64,000 bases of DNA from Isoptericola peretonis (GTDB lineage Bacteria; Actinomycetota; Actinomycetes; Actinomycetales; Cellulomonadaceae), in assembly GCA_023241745.1 (NCBI GenBank), contig JALQCY010000003.1, positions 62,001 to 126,000 of the forward strand, written 5' to 3'. Below, one piece after another: positions 16,430 to 25,445 of this stretch (its first letter is position 1; each line of letters starts with the position of its first letter). The position numbers and the translations under genes were made by a program. The notes below the pieces were generated by a model. The model worked only from the letters and a program-made list of their open reading frames with translations. It was not told the DNA's origin and made no database searches.

Positions 16430-17235
16430 CCACCGCGACCCCGACCCGCGACGCCCGCGCGGCACGCCCCGGCCGCGCACGCGCCGACGTCCGCCCCGTC
16501 TCCTTCAGCACCCTCACCCTCGTCGAGTGGCGCAAGCAGCTCGACACCCGCGCCGGCCGCTGGCTGCTCGCCGTCATCGCGATCATCACCGCCGGCGTGC
16601 TGGCCGTGATGATGATCGTCAACGGCGGCAACCACTCGTTCGCCGCGTACGTGACCGCCACGACGACGCCGATGGCCATGCTCCTGCCCATCGTGGGCGT
16701 GCTGGCCGCGACCGCCGAGTGGTCGCAGCGCACGGCCCTCGTGACGTTCACCCTGGAGCCGCGACGCACGCGCGTCGGGCTGGCCAAGGTGGTCGGGGCC
16801 ATCGGGTCCGGCCTCGTGCTGCTGGCCCTCACGATCGGCCTCGCGGCGCTCGCGCACCTCCTGGTCGTCGCGTTCCGTGACGCCGACCCGGCGTGGGACT
16901 TCACCGCGCGCGGCATCGCCTACCTGGCGCTCACCGTGGTGCTGTTCATGGCCCAGGGCGTCGGCTTCGGGCTGCTGCTGCGCAGCACCCCCGCCGCCAT
17001 CGTCACGCTGCTGATGGCGCCGACGATCTTCGGCATCGTGGGCGGGCTCGTGTCCGGGATGGCCGACGTGCTGCCCTGGGTCGACCTCGGCACCGCCAGC
17101 ACCCCGCTGCTCTTCGACGCCCCGATGTCCGGCGAGGCGTGGGCGCAGCTCGCCACCGCGACCCTCATCTGGGTGGTCGCGCCCCTGGCCGGCGGTCTGT
17201 GGCGGACGGCGCGCAGCGAGATCTCGTCGTCCTGA
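16426..17235 (+). CDS. ABC-2 type transporter permease (269 aa)
   Basis: After a 30-residue Ala/Arg-rich cytoplasmic start comes LVEWRKQLDTRAGRWLL, then six hydrophobic segments (LLAVIAIITAGVLAVMMIV, MAMLLPIVGVLAATAEW, GLVLLALTIGLAALAHLLVV and others). The form EWSQRTALVTFTLEPRR between segments is common in actinobacterial exporters of this kind. It is the membrane partner of the preceding ATPase. The substrate is unknown. Confidence 0.88.
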   Translation: MTTATPTRDARAARPGRARADVRPVSFSTLTLVEWRKQLDTRAGRWLLAVIAIITAGVLAVMMIVNGGNHSFAAYVTATTTPMAMLLPIVGVLAATAEWSQRTALVTFTLEPRRTRVGLAKVVGAIGSGLVLLALTIGLAALAHLLVVAFRDADPAWDFTARGIAYLALTVVLFMAQGVGFGLLLRSTPAAIVTLLMAPTIFGIVGGLVSGMADVLPWVDLGTASTPLLFDAPMSGEAWAQLATATLIWVVAPLAGGLWRTARSEISSS

Positions 17236-17254
17236 CCGCACGACGCCGGCCGGA

Positions 17255-19159
17255 TCAGCCGTCGAGGTGCCCGCGCATCTCGACGGCGATCTGGTCGGCG
17301 TCGAGCTGGTCCAGAGCCCTGCTCAGCAGGTCCGAGTCGTACGTCCCCACGGCTCGGGCCTCGAGCAGGGCCTTGCGCTGCGCGGCGATCGTCGCGAGCC
17401 GCAGCTCGAAGAACTGGGCCGACACCTCCTCGGGCGTGGCCGCCGCCTCGTCCTGGTCGGCCTGCTCCCGCACGACGACGGACCGCACGCGCTCCACCAC
17501 GGAGGGCGCGTACGGGGTGCCGTCCTTGCGGTGCAGCCCAGGGTCGTCGAGCATCGTCCGCGCCGTGCCGTCGACGATCTCGCGCAGGCCGTGGGTGCCC
17601 TCGTCGTGCCGCGACGACGTGACGCCCGCGAGCCCGAGGCGGCGCACGACCCACGGGAGCGTGCCGCCCTGCACCAGCAGCGTGCCGGCCGCCACGCCGA
17701 AGGCGATCAGCACCAGCAGCGACCGCTGGGGGAAGTCGTGGGGCAGCGTCTGCGCCGCCGCGAGCGTCACGACGCCGCGCATGCCCGCCCACACGATGAC
17801 CACGCCCTCCTTGGGCCCGAGCGGAGCCGCGAGCAGGTAGTCGACGTCCGCGACCCGCCGGGTGAACCGCCGCCGGAACTCGGCGGCGCGCGCCGTCCGG
17901 CGCCGCTGGATCCGCTCCTTCTGGTCGTCGGACAGCCCGTCGGCCCGCCGCTTCGCCGCCTCGATCCCCCGGCGCTGCGCCCGGCGCACGTGCCGCCGCA
18001 CGTTCCCGGTCTCCCAGACGCGCCGGCCCTCCTCGTCCCGCAGCAGCCGGGTCATCTCCATCGCGGCCTGCGGGGTGATGATGCCGTCCGGGGTGGCGAA
18101 CGCGTCGAGCTTCGCGGCGGCGATCGTGCGGCCGCGGTCCAGCGTGCTGCGGATCTGCTCCGCCCGGTCGCGCCGGCGGGAGAGGTAGCGCAGCAGGGGC
18201 AGCACGAAGAGCGCGCGCAGCAGCACGACGCACCCGGCGGCGAGCGCCGCGACGCCCACCGCCAGCCAGAGCGAGCCGTGCACCTTCCGCACGTCCTGGA
18301 CGAGCCCGAAGACCTCCAGGCCCATCGCGAGGAACAGCCCGCCCTCCAGGAGCGTCTCGATGGTGCGCCAGTTCATCCGTTCGGCGACCCGGTCCTGGGG
18401 GCTGAGGTGCCGCGCGGAGAGGGTGCTGGTGACGAGCCCGGCGGCGACGGCCGCCACGATGCCGGAGGCGTCGAGCTCCTCGGCGGGCAGGTAGGCGACG
18501 AAGGGCACCACGAACGACACCGCGGTGGACAGGGCCGCGTGCCGCAGGTGCTCGCGGACCCACAGCCCGAGGCGCCCCACGACCACGCCGATGAGGACGG
18601 CGAGCAGCACGGCCTTGAGGAAGCTGCCGACCACGCCCCACAGGCTCACGCTCACCGCCGTCGCCGCGATTGCGGAGCGCAGCAGCACCAGCGACGTGGC
18701 GTCGTTGAGCAGACCCTCCCCCTCGAGCATCACGACGACGCGCTGGGGAGCGCCGAGCCGCTTGATGATCGAGGTGGCGACGGCGTCGGTGGGGCTGACG
18801 ATCGCCCCGAGCGCGATCCCGGCGGCCAGGTCGATCCCGGGGATCACCCAGGAGAAGACGAACCCGAGCAGCACCGCGGTGATGACCACGAGCGCCACCG
18901 ACATCCCGCCGATGGCGGTGAAGTCGCGGCGGAAGTCCATCGTGGGGAACGACGCCGCCGCCGCGTAGAGCAGCGCGGGCAGCACCCCGGCGAGGATCAC
19001 CTCGGGGTCGATCTCGATGGCCGCGACGGCCGGGACGAAGCTCACGGCGACGCCGATCAGCACCAGGACGAGCGGTGCGGCGACCCCTGCCCGGGGCGCG
19101 AGGGCGGTGACGGCGATGACGACGACGGCGGCCACGACGCCCACGAGCAGAACTTCCAT
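17255..19159 (-). CDS. Na+/H+ antiporter, CPA1/NhaP type (634 aa)
   Basis: About eleven membrane segments carry the CPA1 hallmark blocks IVSPTDAVATSIIKRLG, VMLEGEGLLNDATSLVLL and WAGMRGVVTLAAAQTLP. A long Arg-rich cytoplasmic insertion (about residues 350-450: YLSRRRDRAEQIRSTLDRGR, RRHVRRAQRRGIEAAKRR) and a C-terminal tail of about 130 residues suggest regulatory regions, as in other actinobacterial NhaP proteins. It exchanges monovalent cations for protons at the cell membrane. A -10 box lies 7 nt before the ATG. Confidence 0.93.
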   Translation of the reverse strand: MEVLLVGVVAAVVVIAVTALAPRAGVAAPLVLVLIGVAVSFVPAVAAIEIDPEVILAGVLPALLYAAAASFPTMDFRRDFTAIGGMSVALVVITAVLLGFVFSWVIPGIDLAAGIALGAIVSPTDAVATSIIKRLGAPQRVVVMLEGEGLLNDATSLVLLRSAIAATAVSVSLWGVVGSFLKAVLLAVLIGVVVGRLGLWVREHLRHAALSTAVSFVVPFVAYLPAEELDASGIVAAVAAGLVTSTLSARHLSPQDRVAERMNWRTIETLLEGGLFLAMGLEVFGLVQDVRKVHGSLWLAVGVAALAAGCVVLLRALFVLPLLRYLSRRRDRAEQIRSTLDRGRTIAAAKLDAFATPDGIITPQAAMEMTRLLRDEEGRRVWETGNVRRHVRRAQRRGIEAAKRRADGLSDDQKERIQRRRTARAAEFRRRFTRRVADVDYLLAAPLGPKEGVVIVWAGMRGVVTLAAAQTLPHDFPQRSLLVLIAFGVAAGTLLVQGGTLPWVVRRLGLAGVTSSRHDEGTHGLREIVDGTARTMLDDPGLHRKDGTPYAPSVVERVRSVVVREQADQDEAAATPEEVSAQFFELRLATIAAQRKALLEARAVGTYDSDLLSRALDQLDADQIAVEMRGHLDG

Positions 19160-19166
19160 GGCGTCC

Positions 19167-19172
19167 AAGGTA
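19167..19172 (-). promoter_or_regulatory. -10 box of the antiporter gene, leaderless
   Basis: TACCTT on the minus strand, 7 nt before the ATG at 19159. No ribosome binding site fits in the gap. Confidence 0.5.
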
Positions 19173-19179
19173 GGCGCGC

Positions 19180-20100
19180 TCAGAGCACGATGTCCTCGGG
19201 GACGCCGAGCTCCCGCCACCCGCGCGGCCCGGCCTCGGCCGCGCGCGGCACCCCGCGCAGCACGTCGGCGGCGACCAGCGGTCCGAGGTCGAGCCCTGTC
19301 AGCCGCGCCACCTCCGCCACCGGCACCTGGTAGGTGCGGAACGGCCCGAGCGGGGGCACCTCCCCCTCGGCGAGCGCCCGGGCGGTGAGGGAGCGCAGCT
19401 CGACCTCGTCGAGCTGCGGCGTCTGGTCGAGCACGAACGCGGCGGCGTCGAGGGAGCCTTCCGCCCCGGACGACGACGCCGAGGACCAGGCGGCGACCTT
19501 CCAGAACCGCCGCGGGATGCCGACGCCGCGGTAGACGGGGTCGTCGTCGGCCAGCACGGTCCCGGTGTGCACGACGAGGCGGCGCCGGTGTGTGCCGGCG
19601 TGCTCGAGCACGTGGTCCTCGAGCCCGTTCCACAGGTCCTGGGACTGGTTGAACCGGGCCACCTGCGGGGCCGCGTTGGTGTAGACGAACGTGGCCCGAC
19701 CTGCCTCCCGGGCCTCGGCGGCGGTGCCCCACATCGGGTCGAGCCGGCGCACCAGGTGACCGCGGTCGAGCGCGTTGCGCCGGTAGAGCTCCGGGCCGGC
19801 CTGTTCGTCCTCGGGCGCCTGCGGGTCGAGCCGCCAGGTGCCGGTGCGGGCCAGGGCCTGCAACCGGGCGCCGTCGACCGTCACGGCGGTGGCGGCGGCC
19901 AGCCGTCGCCGCGGGTCGAGCAGGACGGTGAAGTGCGGGTGGTCGAGGCGGCGCAGCTCGCGGCCGGGGTCGACGGGCGCGGGGAGCGGCACCCGGAGCG
20001 AAGCCGTGGAGCCGAGGAACGCGGGGTCGTAGCCGGTCACGGGCCGAGCCAACCATCCGTCGAGGTGAGGTGCGCGACGGCGCACGGCTGTCGCCGTCAT
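19180..20100 (-). CDS. DNA/RNA non-specific endonuclease (306 aa)
   Basis: The central motif DRGHLVRRLDPMWG (about residue 120) is the DRGH active-site block of the NucA/beta-beta-alpha-metal family, followed by FVYTNAAPQVARFNQ with the metal-binding Asn and WNGLEDHVLEHA. The C-terminal part continues the family fold (VVHTGTVLADDDPVYRG, GIPRRFWKVAAW). No signal peptide is evident, which is unusual for this mostly secreted family, so it may act in the cytoplasm. It is divergent to the PadR-type regulator and shares its short AT-rich promoter region. Confidence 0.9.
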   Translation of the reverse strand: MTATAVRRRAPHLDGWLARPVTGYDPAFLGSTASLRVPLPAPVDPGRELRRLDHPHFTVLLDPRRRLAAATAVTVDGARLQALARTGTWRLDPQAPEDEQAGPELYRRNALDRGHLVRRLDPMWGTAAEAREAGRATFVYTNAAPQVARFNQSQDLWNGLEDHVLEHAGTHRRRLVVHTGTVLADDDPVYRGVGIPRRFWKVAAWSSASSSGAEGSLDAAAFVLDQTPQLDEVELRSLTARALAEGEVPPLGPFRTYQVPVAEVARLTGLDLGPLVAADVLRGVPRAAEAGPRGWRELGVPEDIVL

Positions 20101-20122
20101 CACAGAGCGCCCTCTTGCGTAG

Positions 20123-20149
20123 CGATATATCGTTGATCTATCTTGATAG
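20123..20149. promoter_or_regulatory. AT-rich operator/promoter region between nuclease and padR-type gene
   Basis: Two dyads lie in an AT-rich island unusual for this DNA: CGATATATCG (20123-20132) and CTATC-tt-GATAG (20138-20149). GATA and TATC half-sites recur between them. Its position 49 bp before the padR-type start suggests autoregulation and possible joint control of the divergent nuclease. The assignment to PadR is inferred. Confidence 0.5.
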
Positions 20150-20197
20150 TCCTCTGGTCGCACCAGCGGCCGGAACCACAGACTCCGAGGAGCACCT

Positions 20198-20926
20198 ATG
20201 CACTCCCGACGACACTTTCCCGACCTCCCCGACGCCTTCGACCCGCGCGGAGCGCGGCGCCGACGCGGCGACCTCCCCGGCGACCCCCGCGGGGACCGCC
20301 GGCGACGCGGAGAGTTCCCCGGCCCCGACGGCTTCGGCCCCGGGTTCGGGCCCGGTCCCGGTCCCGGCTTCGGCCCCGGCTTCGGCCCGCGCGGCCACCG
20401 GGGCGGCGGACGCCGCGCCGGCCGCGGCGAGATCCGCGCCGCCCTGCTGCTGCTGCTCGCCGAGCAGCCCATGCACGGCTACCAGGTCATCACCGAGCTC
20501 GCGGCCCGCACCGACGGCCGCTGGCGCCCCAGCCCGGGCGCCGTCTACCCGGCCATCTCCCAGCTCCAGGACGAGGGCCTCGTCGCGGTGGCGGAGGACG
20601 GCGGGCGCCGTCTCGCGTCGCTGACCGACTCCGGCCGCGCCTACGTGGAGGAGCACCGCGACGAGCTCGGCACCCCGTGGCAGAAGGTGGCCGAGGACCC
20701 TCGCCGCCAGGGCCACGAGCTGCACGTGGCGATGCGCGCCCTCGGCGGCGCCGTCGAGCAGGTGGCCCGCTCCGGCACCCGCGCCCAGGCGGAGGCGGCC
20801 GCCGCCGTCCTCGACCGGGCACGGCGCGAGGTCTACCTGGTCCTCGCGGGCGAGGACGCCGACGCCGTCCCCGGCGCGGACCCGTCAGCCGATCCGTCAG
20901 CCGAGCCCGACGATCTCGGTCGGTGA
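20198..20926 (+). CDS. PadR-family transcriptional regulator with Gly/Pro-rich N-terminus (242 aa)
   Basis: The winged-helix domain starts near residue 77 (GEIRAALLLLLAEQPMHGYQ, then WRPSPGAVYPAISQLQDEGL and LASLTDSGRAY), the diagnostic PadR pattern. A helical C-terminal region (about 145-220) would dimerise. The first 75 residues are low-complexity, Arg- and then Gly/Pro/Phe-rich. The ATG follows AGGAG with a 5-nt spacer. The 3' end overlaps the convergent beta-propeller gene by 30 bp. Targets are probably itself and the divergent nuclease gene. Confidence 0.9.
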   Translation: MHSRRHFPDLPDAFDPRGARRRRGDLPGDPRGDRRRRGEFPGPDGFGPGFGPGPGPGFGPGFGPRGHRGGGRRAGRGEIRAALLLLLAEQPMHGYQVITELAARTDGRWRPSPGAVYPAISQLQDEGLVAVAEDGGRRLASLTDSGRAYVEEHRDELGTPWQKVAEDPRRQGHELHVAMRALGGAVEQVARSGTRAQAEAAAAVLDRARREVYLVLAGEDADAVPGADPSADPSAEPDDLGR

Positions 20927-22669
20927 CCACCGCACGAGCCGGCCGGCGACGGCGAGCTGGACCCCCCAGCCGTCCCCGCCGAGCTCGACCTGCCAGAGCT
21001 GGCTCCCCGTGTCGGCGTCGAGCGCGACCCAGTGCACGACGTCGCCACGGGAGTAGTCCGGCACCACGAACGCGGCCAGACGCCCGTCGGTGAAGGCCGC
21101 CTCGACGAACCGCGGACCGTACGCGCCCAGGGCGTCCAGCCCCTCCACGAGGTCCGGCCGCATCCACAGCACCTCCCCCGTGCCGAGGTCCAGGCCGTAC
21201 ACGCGGCGGCCCTCGTCCACGACCAGCGCCACCTGCGACGTGCGCACCAGCACGCTGGTGCTGCGCACGTCGGTGCGCCAGAGCTCGTCGCCCCCGTCGT
21301 CCGTCCCGACCGTGGCCCCGCCGCGCCGCTCCAGGTGCACGCCGTCGCCGCCACCGTCCGTGCTCAGGGGCACGAGGTAGCTCCCGCGCACCTCCCGCGC
21401 CTCGCTGCCGTCGTCGCGCAGCAGCCGGTCGGCATGGTCCGGGTCCTGCCCACCGGCGCCGTCCGCGCCGACGCGGGCCACGTAGCCGCCGCCCGTGAGC
21501 GGCTCCACCGAGAACCCCTGGAACGTGCTCGGGTCGTCCGGCCGGTCCAGGCGCACGCCGTCCGGCGTGAACCAGGCGTCGATGCCGCAGCCGCCGAGCC
21601 ACACCGCCCGGTCCGTCACCACCGCCTGCACCCCGCCCCGCAGGTCCACCCCTGACGTGGTGCCGTCCTCGGCCCACCGCACGCACAGCGCCGGGTCCAC
21701 CGTCCCGTCGAAGGGCACGGTGCTCGCCCAGCGGAGCTCACCCGTCGCGGCGTCCTCGAACCGGACCCGCAGGTCGTAGCCGTCGGGGATCGCCCCGGCG
21801 CCCGCGGCCCCCGACACGACGTCGTCCGCGACCCTCGGGTCCACGGGGGACGCCTCGCCCACCCACTCCAGGCCGACCAGCCCGCCGCCCGAGCCGGGGA
21901 AGAGCATCGAGTGCGCGACGCCGACCTCCCTCGTGGCGACCACCGCGCCGCCGGCGTCGACCACCGTCACCGTGCTGCGCACGCGCGAGTCGTCGGCCGC
22001 CCCGTCCCCCGACGTGGCCGACACGCACACGAGCCGTTCCACCGGCACGGCCTCGAAGCCCCCCGACCACAGCTGCATGCCCGGTCCGCAGGAGCTCGCG
22101 CCGTCGGGCAGCCGTGCCTCCCAGCGACGTTCCCCGGTCTCGACGTCCAGCCCGAACAGCTCGTCCTCGTGCTGCGCCACGACCAGGCCGCCGAGGACGC
22201 CCACGAGGCTGCCGGGGACGCCGTCCTCCGCCGCGACCTGCCACACCTCGCGCGGCTCGTCGGACAGGTCCAGCACCCCGCCCGGCGCCGCGCGCAGCGC
22301 GGCCAGGCGGGCGCGGTCGCCCACCGTGTCGACCACCACCGCGGTGAGCGCGGCGGCGACCAGCACGACGGCGGCCACGAGCCGCCGGCCCCGCAGCGCA
22401 CCCCGCAGGCGACCGACGACCTCCCGCAGGGTCGGGCCGACGCCGCCCGGCGGCGAGGCGGATCCCGACGGGCCGTCCGCGGCGTCCTCGTCGGCGTCGG
22501 CGTCGTCGGTCGGGTCGAGGTCGATGAGCAGCGTGCCCGTCCCCGGCGCCCGGCGGGTGGTCCGCACGACCGGCGCAGCGCCCACGTCCTCGACGTCGTC
22601 CGACGCGGGGTCGTCCGGATCGAGGTCGAACGTGTAGGCGTCTCGATCGCCGCCGTGTCGCCGGCCCAC
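20897..22669 (-). CDS. Membrane-anchored PQQ-like beta-propeller protein (590 aa)
   Basis: An acidic cytoplasmic N-terminus of about 95 residues is followed by one membrane segment (LVAAVVLVAAALTAVVVDTV) and a large extracytoplasmic domain. That domain has repeated propeller-blade motifs such as LFGLDVETGERRWEARLP, ATGELRWASTVPF, VYGLDLGTGEVLWMRPD and LDADTGSQLWQVEL. Such PQQ_2-type propellers in actinobacteria are usually non-enzymatic scaffolds. The GTG at 22669 sits 6 nt after TAGGTT. The function is unknown. Confidence 0.8.
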   Translation of the reverse strand: MGRRHGGDRDAYTFDLDPDDPASDDVEDVGAAPVVRTTRRAPGTGTLLIDLDPTDDADADEDAADGPSGSASPPGGVGPTLREVVGRLRGALRGRRLVAAVVLVAAALTAVVVDTVGDRARLAALRAAPGGVLDLSDEPREVWQVAAEDGVPGSLVGVLGGLVVAQHEDELFGLDVETGERRWEARLPDGASSCGPGMQLWSGGFEAVPVERLVCVSATSGDGAADDSRVRSTVTVVDAGGAVVATREVGVAHSMLFPGSGGGLVGLEWVGEASPVDPRVADDVVSGAAGAGAIPDGYDLRVRFEDAATGELRWASTVPFDGTVDPALCVRWAEDGTTSGVDLRGGVQAVVTDRAVWLGGCGIDAWFTPDGVRLDRPDDPSTFQGFSVEPLTGGGYVARVGADGAGGQDPDHADRLLRDDGSEAREVRGSYLVPLSTDGGGDGVHLERRGGATVGTDDGGDELWRTDVRSTSVLVRTSQVALVVDEGRRVYGLDLGTGEVLWMRPDLVEGLDALGAYGPRFVEAAFTDGRLAAFVVPDYSRGDVVHWVALDADTGSQLWQVELGGDGWGVQLAVAGRLVRWSPTEIVGLG

Positions 22670-22675
22670 CCGTCG

Positions 22676-22681
22676 AACCTA
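22676..22681 (-). promoter_or_regulatory. -10 box of the beta-propeller gene, leaderless
   Basis: TAGGTT on the minus strand, followed by 6 nt and GTG at 22669. This fixes the start of the downstream protein. Confidence 0.55.
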
Positions 22682-22724
22682 TGCCCGCCCCCGGGGCCCG
22701 GCGACCGGTGCGGGAGCGCCCAGG

Positions 22725-22940
22725 TCAGAACGCCCGGCGCCGCTCCGCCGAGCGTGCCACGGCCAGCTCGAGCAGCGCGGTGCGGGCCCGGCGGCGGCGG
22801 TCGTCGGGGTCCACGGTGAGCCGGTCGCCGGCGGTCGCGCGACGGGCCGGGGTGCCGGTGTGCGGCGACGGCAGGATCGGCCGGGCCGGAACCCGGGTGG
22901 GCGTCGGGACAGAGGACGGGACGGGAGTCGGAACAGGCAT
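22725..22940 (-). CDS. Small basic protein of unknown function (71 aa)
   Basis: The ATG at 22940 has one of the strongest ribosome binding sites in the window (AAGGAGG, 7-nt spacer). The product begins with a Pro/Val/Thr-rich stretch (MPVPTPVPSSVPTPTRVPAR) and ends in a basic helix (DDRRRRARTALLELAVARSA). It has no membrane segment, so it is not a CydX-type subunit although it follows cydB by 129 bp. A TTGACG -35-like hexamer near 23025-23030 suggests its own promoter. No family is recognised. Confidence 0.55.
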   Translation of the reverse strand: MPVPTPVPSSVPTPTRVPARPILPSPHTGTPARRATAGDRLTVDPDDRRRRARTALLELAVARSAERRRAF

Positions 22941-23069
22941 CGTGGGCCTCCTTGTCGCGGCCCGGGTGGCCGCTGCCCCCCCCATGCTGCGAAGCGCGGA
23001 TTTCGGCGATGTTGCGCCGACGTCAACACCTCGTCAGGGCTCACGCCGTCACCGCGCCCGGAGCGGCCG

Positions 23070-24056
23070 TCAGAGGAAGACGGCCGTGCGCGGCCCGAGG
23101 GGACGCACCAGCACCCGCCAGGACACGGCCTGGGCCACGAGGACGGCGGCGAACGCCCCCAGCACGGGCCACGTCAGGCCGTGCAGCACCGCGGGCGAGG
23201 CGGCGAGCGCGAGGGTCGCGGGTCCGGCGACCGCGGCGGTCGCGGCCACCGGCACCACCGCGAGCACCGGCCCGGCGGCCCGCACGACGCCGCTGCGGTG
23301 CACCCCGCGGTCCAGGTCGAACCGGGCCGCGAGCGCCACGCCCGCCGCCGCGACGAGCAGCACCGCGGCCACGAGCGCGGACGCCGTCCCGAGGGCGGCG
23401 ACCGCGAGCGCCCCGAGCGCCCCGAGGGTGGCGAGGGCCGCGGCCGGCACCAGGGCGCGGCGCACGGGGCGCACCGCGGCCTGGGCGGTCGTCCCGGGCG
23501 CCCGGGCCGCCACGACGAGTCCGCCGTGCACGCGCGCCGTCGCGACGGCGAGACCGGCGGTGACGACGGGGACGCCGAGCGCCAGCGCCTGCGCGGCCCC
23601 CGACCCGCCGTCGGCCTGGGCACCCACGACGGACAACCGCACCCACGCGACCCCGGCGAGCGCGCCGAACGCCGCGGGCAGCGCGAGGCTGGCCGCCTGC
23701 GCCGTCACGTCCCACCCCTGGCGCCAGCGCGGCGCGGTGAGCCGGCTGCGCAGCCAGAGCGCCGCGTCGCGGACCACCCACGCGACGAGCAGGGCCACGA
23801 CCACGGGGTACCCGGCGGCCCAGAGCACCGCCTCCACGTGCCCGAACGCCGCCAGCAGCACGCCCGCCGCGGCGACGAGCCACACCTCTCCCAGCAGCAG
23901 GAACGGCGCCACGGCCGCGAGGACCACCCGGCGGCGGGAGTCGTCGCGGCCGCCGAGCGGGCGCACGAGCGGCACACCGCCCTGCACGGCGCCGTCGAGC
24001 AGCGCCCACCCGGCGAGCAGCACGGTCAGCAGCAGTCCCCAGCCCAGCGCGTTCAT
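23070..24056 (-). CDS. cydB: Cytochrome bd ubiquinol oxidase subunit II (328 aa)
   Basis: About eight to nine hydrophobic segments, with the N-terminal GWALLDGAVQGGVPLV corresponding to the conserved subunit II start and RWRQGWDVTAQAASLALPA in the middle. The length is close to the family norm. Its ATG overlaps the cydA stop by ATGA. Together with CydA it forms the quinol:O2 oxidoreductase of the cytoplasmic membrane used at low oxygen. No cydDC maturation exporter follows it here. Confidence 0.88.
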   Translation of the reverse strand: MNALGWGLLLTVLLAGWALLDGAVQGGVPLVRPLGGRDDSRRRVVLAAVAPFLLLGEVWLVAAAGVLLAAFGHVEAVLWAAGYPVVVALLVAWVVRDAALWLRSRLTAPRWRQGWDVTAQAASLALPAAFGALAGVAWVRLSVVGAQADGGSGAAQALALGVPVVTAGLAVATARVHGGLVVAARAPGTTAQAAVRPVRRALVPAAALATLGALGALAVAALGTASALVAAVLLVAAAGVALAARFDLDRGVHRSGVVRAAGPVLAVVPVAATAAVAGPATLALAASPAVLHGLTWPVLGAFAAVLVAQAVSWRVLVRPLGPRTAVFL

Positions 24057-25357
24057 CGGGTTCCTCCGAAGGTGAGGACGGCGGCGCGGTCGTCCCGGAC
24101 GCCGTCCGTCGGGTCGTCGTGGTCGCCGTCCCGCAGCACCTCGGCGGGCGGGGCACCGAGCGCGAGGCGCGTGGTGCCGCGGCGCGCGAGGCGCGCCATG
24201 ACCACCCAGTCGGCGACGGCGAGCGTCAGCATGGTGCCGACCAGCACCACGAGGGACGTGATCACGGCGGCGGCGGACGCGTCGGAGACCGCGTCCTCGG
24301 TGCGCAGCACGCCCGCGACCGCCCAGGGCTGCCGGCCCACCTCGCGCGACACCCAGCCGAGCAGGCCGGTGAGGAACGGGACGGGCAGCAGCACCGTGAG
24401 GGTGCCGTACAGGGCCGTCCGCAACGGCCGCCACAGGCGGAACAGCACGTGGCCCGGCAGCAGGAGCAGCAGCACGCAGCCGACGAGGAACACCAGACCG
24501 CCGACGCCCTGCATCACCGCGTAGCCGATGCCGACCACCGGCGGGTGGCCCCCCGGCGCGTCCTGGAGGTAGGCGAACTGCGCGTACCCGGAGCCGGTCG
24601 CGAGGAAGGCGCCGACCGTGCCGGTGACCAGGCCGGTACGCATCGACCGGCGCCAGACGTCGTTCTCCGCCGACATCATCGCGCCCGGCAGCCCCGCCGC
24701 GACGACCCCCGGCAGCCGGGACGGCGCCCGGCGCAGGTGCCAGGCGCTCACCCCGACGAGGAGGAACGCGCCCGCCATGAGGCAGGCGCCCAGCACGTGC
24801 AGGGCCGACACGAGGGCGGCCGGGTTGGTGACCAGCGCGGCCGCGTCGGTGACGCGCGCCTCGCCGTCCACCATCGCGAAGCCCACCGGGTGGCGCATGA
24901 ACCCGTTCGCGACCATCACCGTGAACGCCGACAGGTAGCCGGTGACCACCACCGCCCAGAACGCCGCCGTGTGCGCCCAGCGCGGCAGCACGTGCCACCC
25001 GAACACCCACAGACCCAGGAACGTGGACTCCAGGAAGAACGCCGCCATCGTCTCGATCACGAGCGGGGCGCCGAGCACGCCGCCCGCGACGTCGAGCAGG
25101 CCCGGGAAGTGCAGCCCGAGCTGGAGCTCCATGACGATGCCGGCGGCGATGCCCAGCGCATAGTTCACGAGGTAGAGCTGCCCCCAGAACCGGGTGGCCG
25201 ACTCGAGGGTCGCCGCCCGTCCGGCGTCGCGCGCCGCCGCCCACCGCGTCTGGAGGATCGCGACGACGGGTCCCAGCCCCAGCGTCACGAGGACGAAGAG
25301 GAAGTGGGTCCCGGCGAGCAGCGCGAACTGCAGGCGGGCGGCGTCGACGGCGGTCAT
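24053..25357 (-). CDS. cydA: Cytochrome bd ubiquinol oxidase subunit I (434 aa)
   Basis: The N-terminal heme ligand is His18 in LLAGTHFLF. IETMAAFFLESTFLG carries the conserved proton-path Glu pair, SALHVLGA the second His, GYAVMQGVGG the Met ligand, and EVGRQPW the quinol-site motif. At 434 residues it is shorter than the E. coli type, the shortening being in the periplasmic Q loop, which resembles the short-Q-loop CioA class. It is coupled to cydB. A -10 box lies 7 nt before the ATG, so the operon mRNA is probably leaderless. Confidence 0.92.
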   Translation of the reverse strand: MTAVDAARLQFALLAGTHFLFVLVTLGLGPVVAILQTRWAAARDAGRAATLESATRFWGQLYLVNYALGIAAGIVMELQLGLHFPGLLDVAGGVLGAPLVIETMAAFFLESTFLGLWVFGWHVLPRWAHTAAFWAVVVTGYLSAFTVMVANGFMRHPVGFAMVDGEARVTDAAALVTNPAALVSALHVLGACLMAGAFLLVGVSAWHLRRAPSRLPGVVAAGLPGAMMSAENDVWRRSMRTGLVTGTVGAFLATGSGYAQFAYLQDAPGGHPPVVGIGYAVMQGVGGLVFLVGCVLLLLLPGHVLFRLWRPLRTALYGTLTVLLPVPFLTGLLGWVSREVGRQPWAVAGVLRTEDAVSDASAAAVITSLVVLVGTMLTLAVADWVVMARLARRGTTRLALGAPPAEVLRDGDHDDPTDGVRDDRAAVLTFGGTR

Positions 25358-25364
25358 GCCGCCG

Positions 25365-25370
25365 ACGCTA
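25365..25370 (-). promoter_or_regulatory. -10 box of cydAB, leaderless
   Basis: TAGCGT on the minus strand, 7 nt before the cydA ATG at 25357. Confidence 0.5.
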
Positions 25371-25445
25371 GACCCGACGAGGCCCGGAATTCCGCCGCTC
25401 CGGGCAGGTTCGGGGGGTAACCCTGACCCATTTCGGGGGTGTCCC

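Noticed and set aside
17267..19333. A plus-strand frame of nearly 690 codons opposite the antiporter
   Set aside because: The composition is Arg/His/Gln-rich shadow sequence, and the antiporter on the minus strand has complete family motifs.
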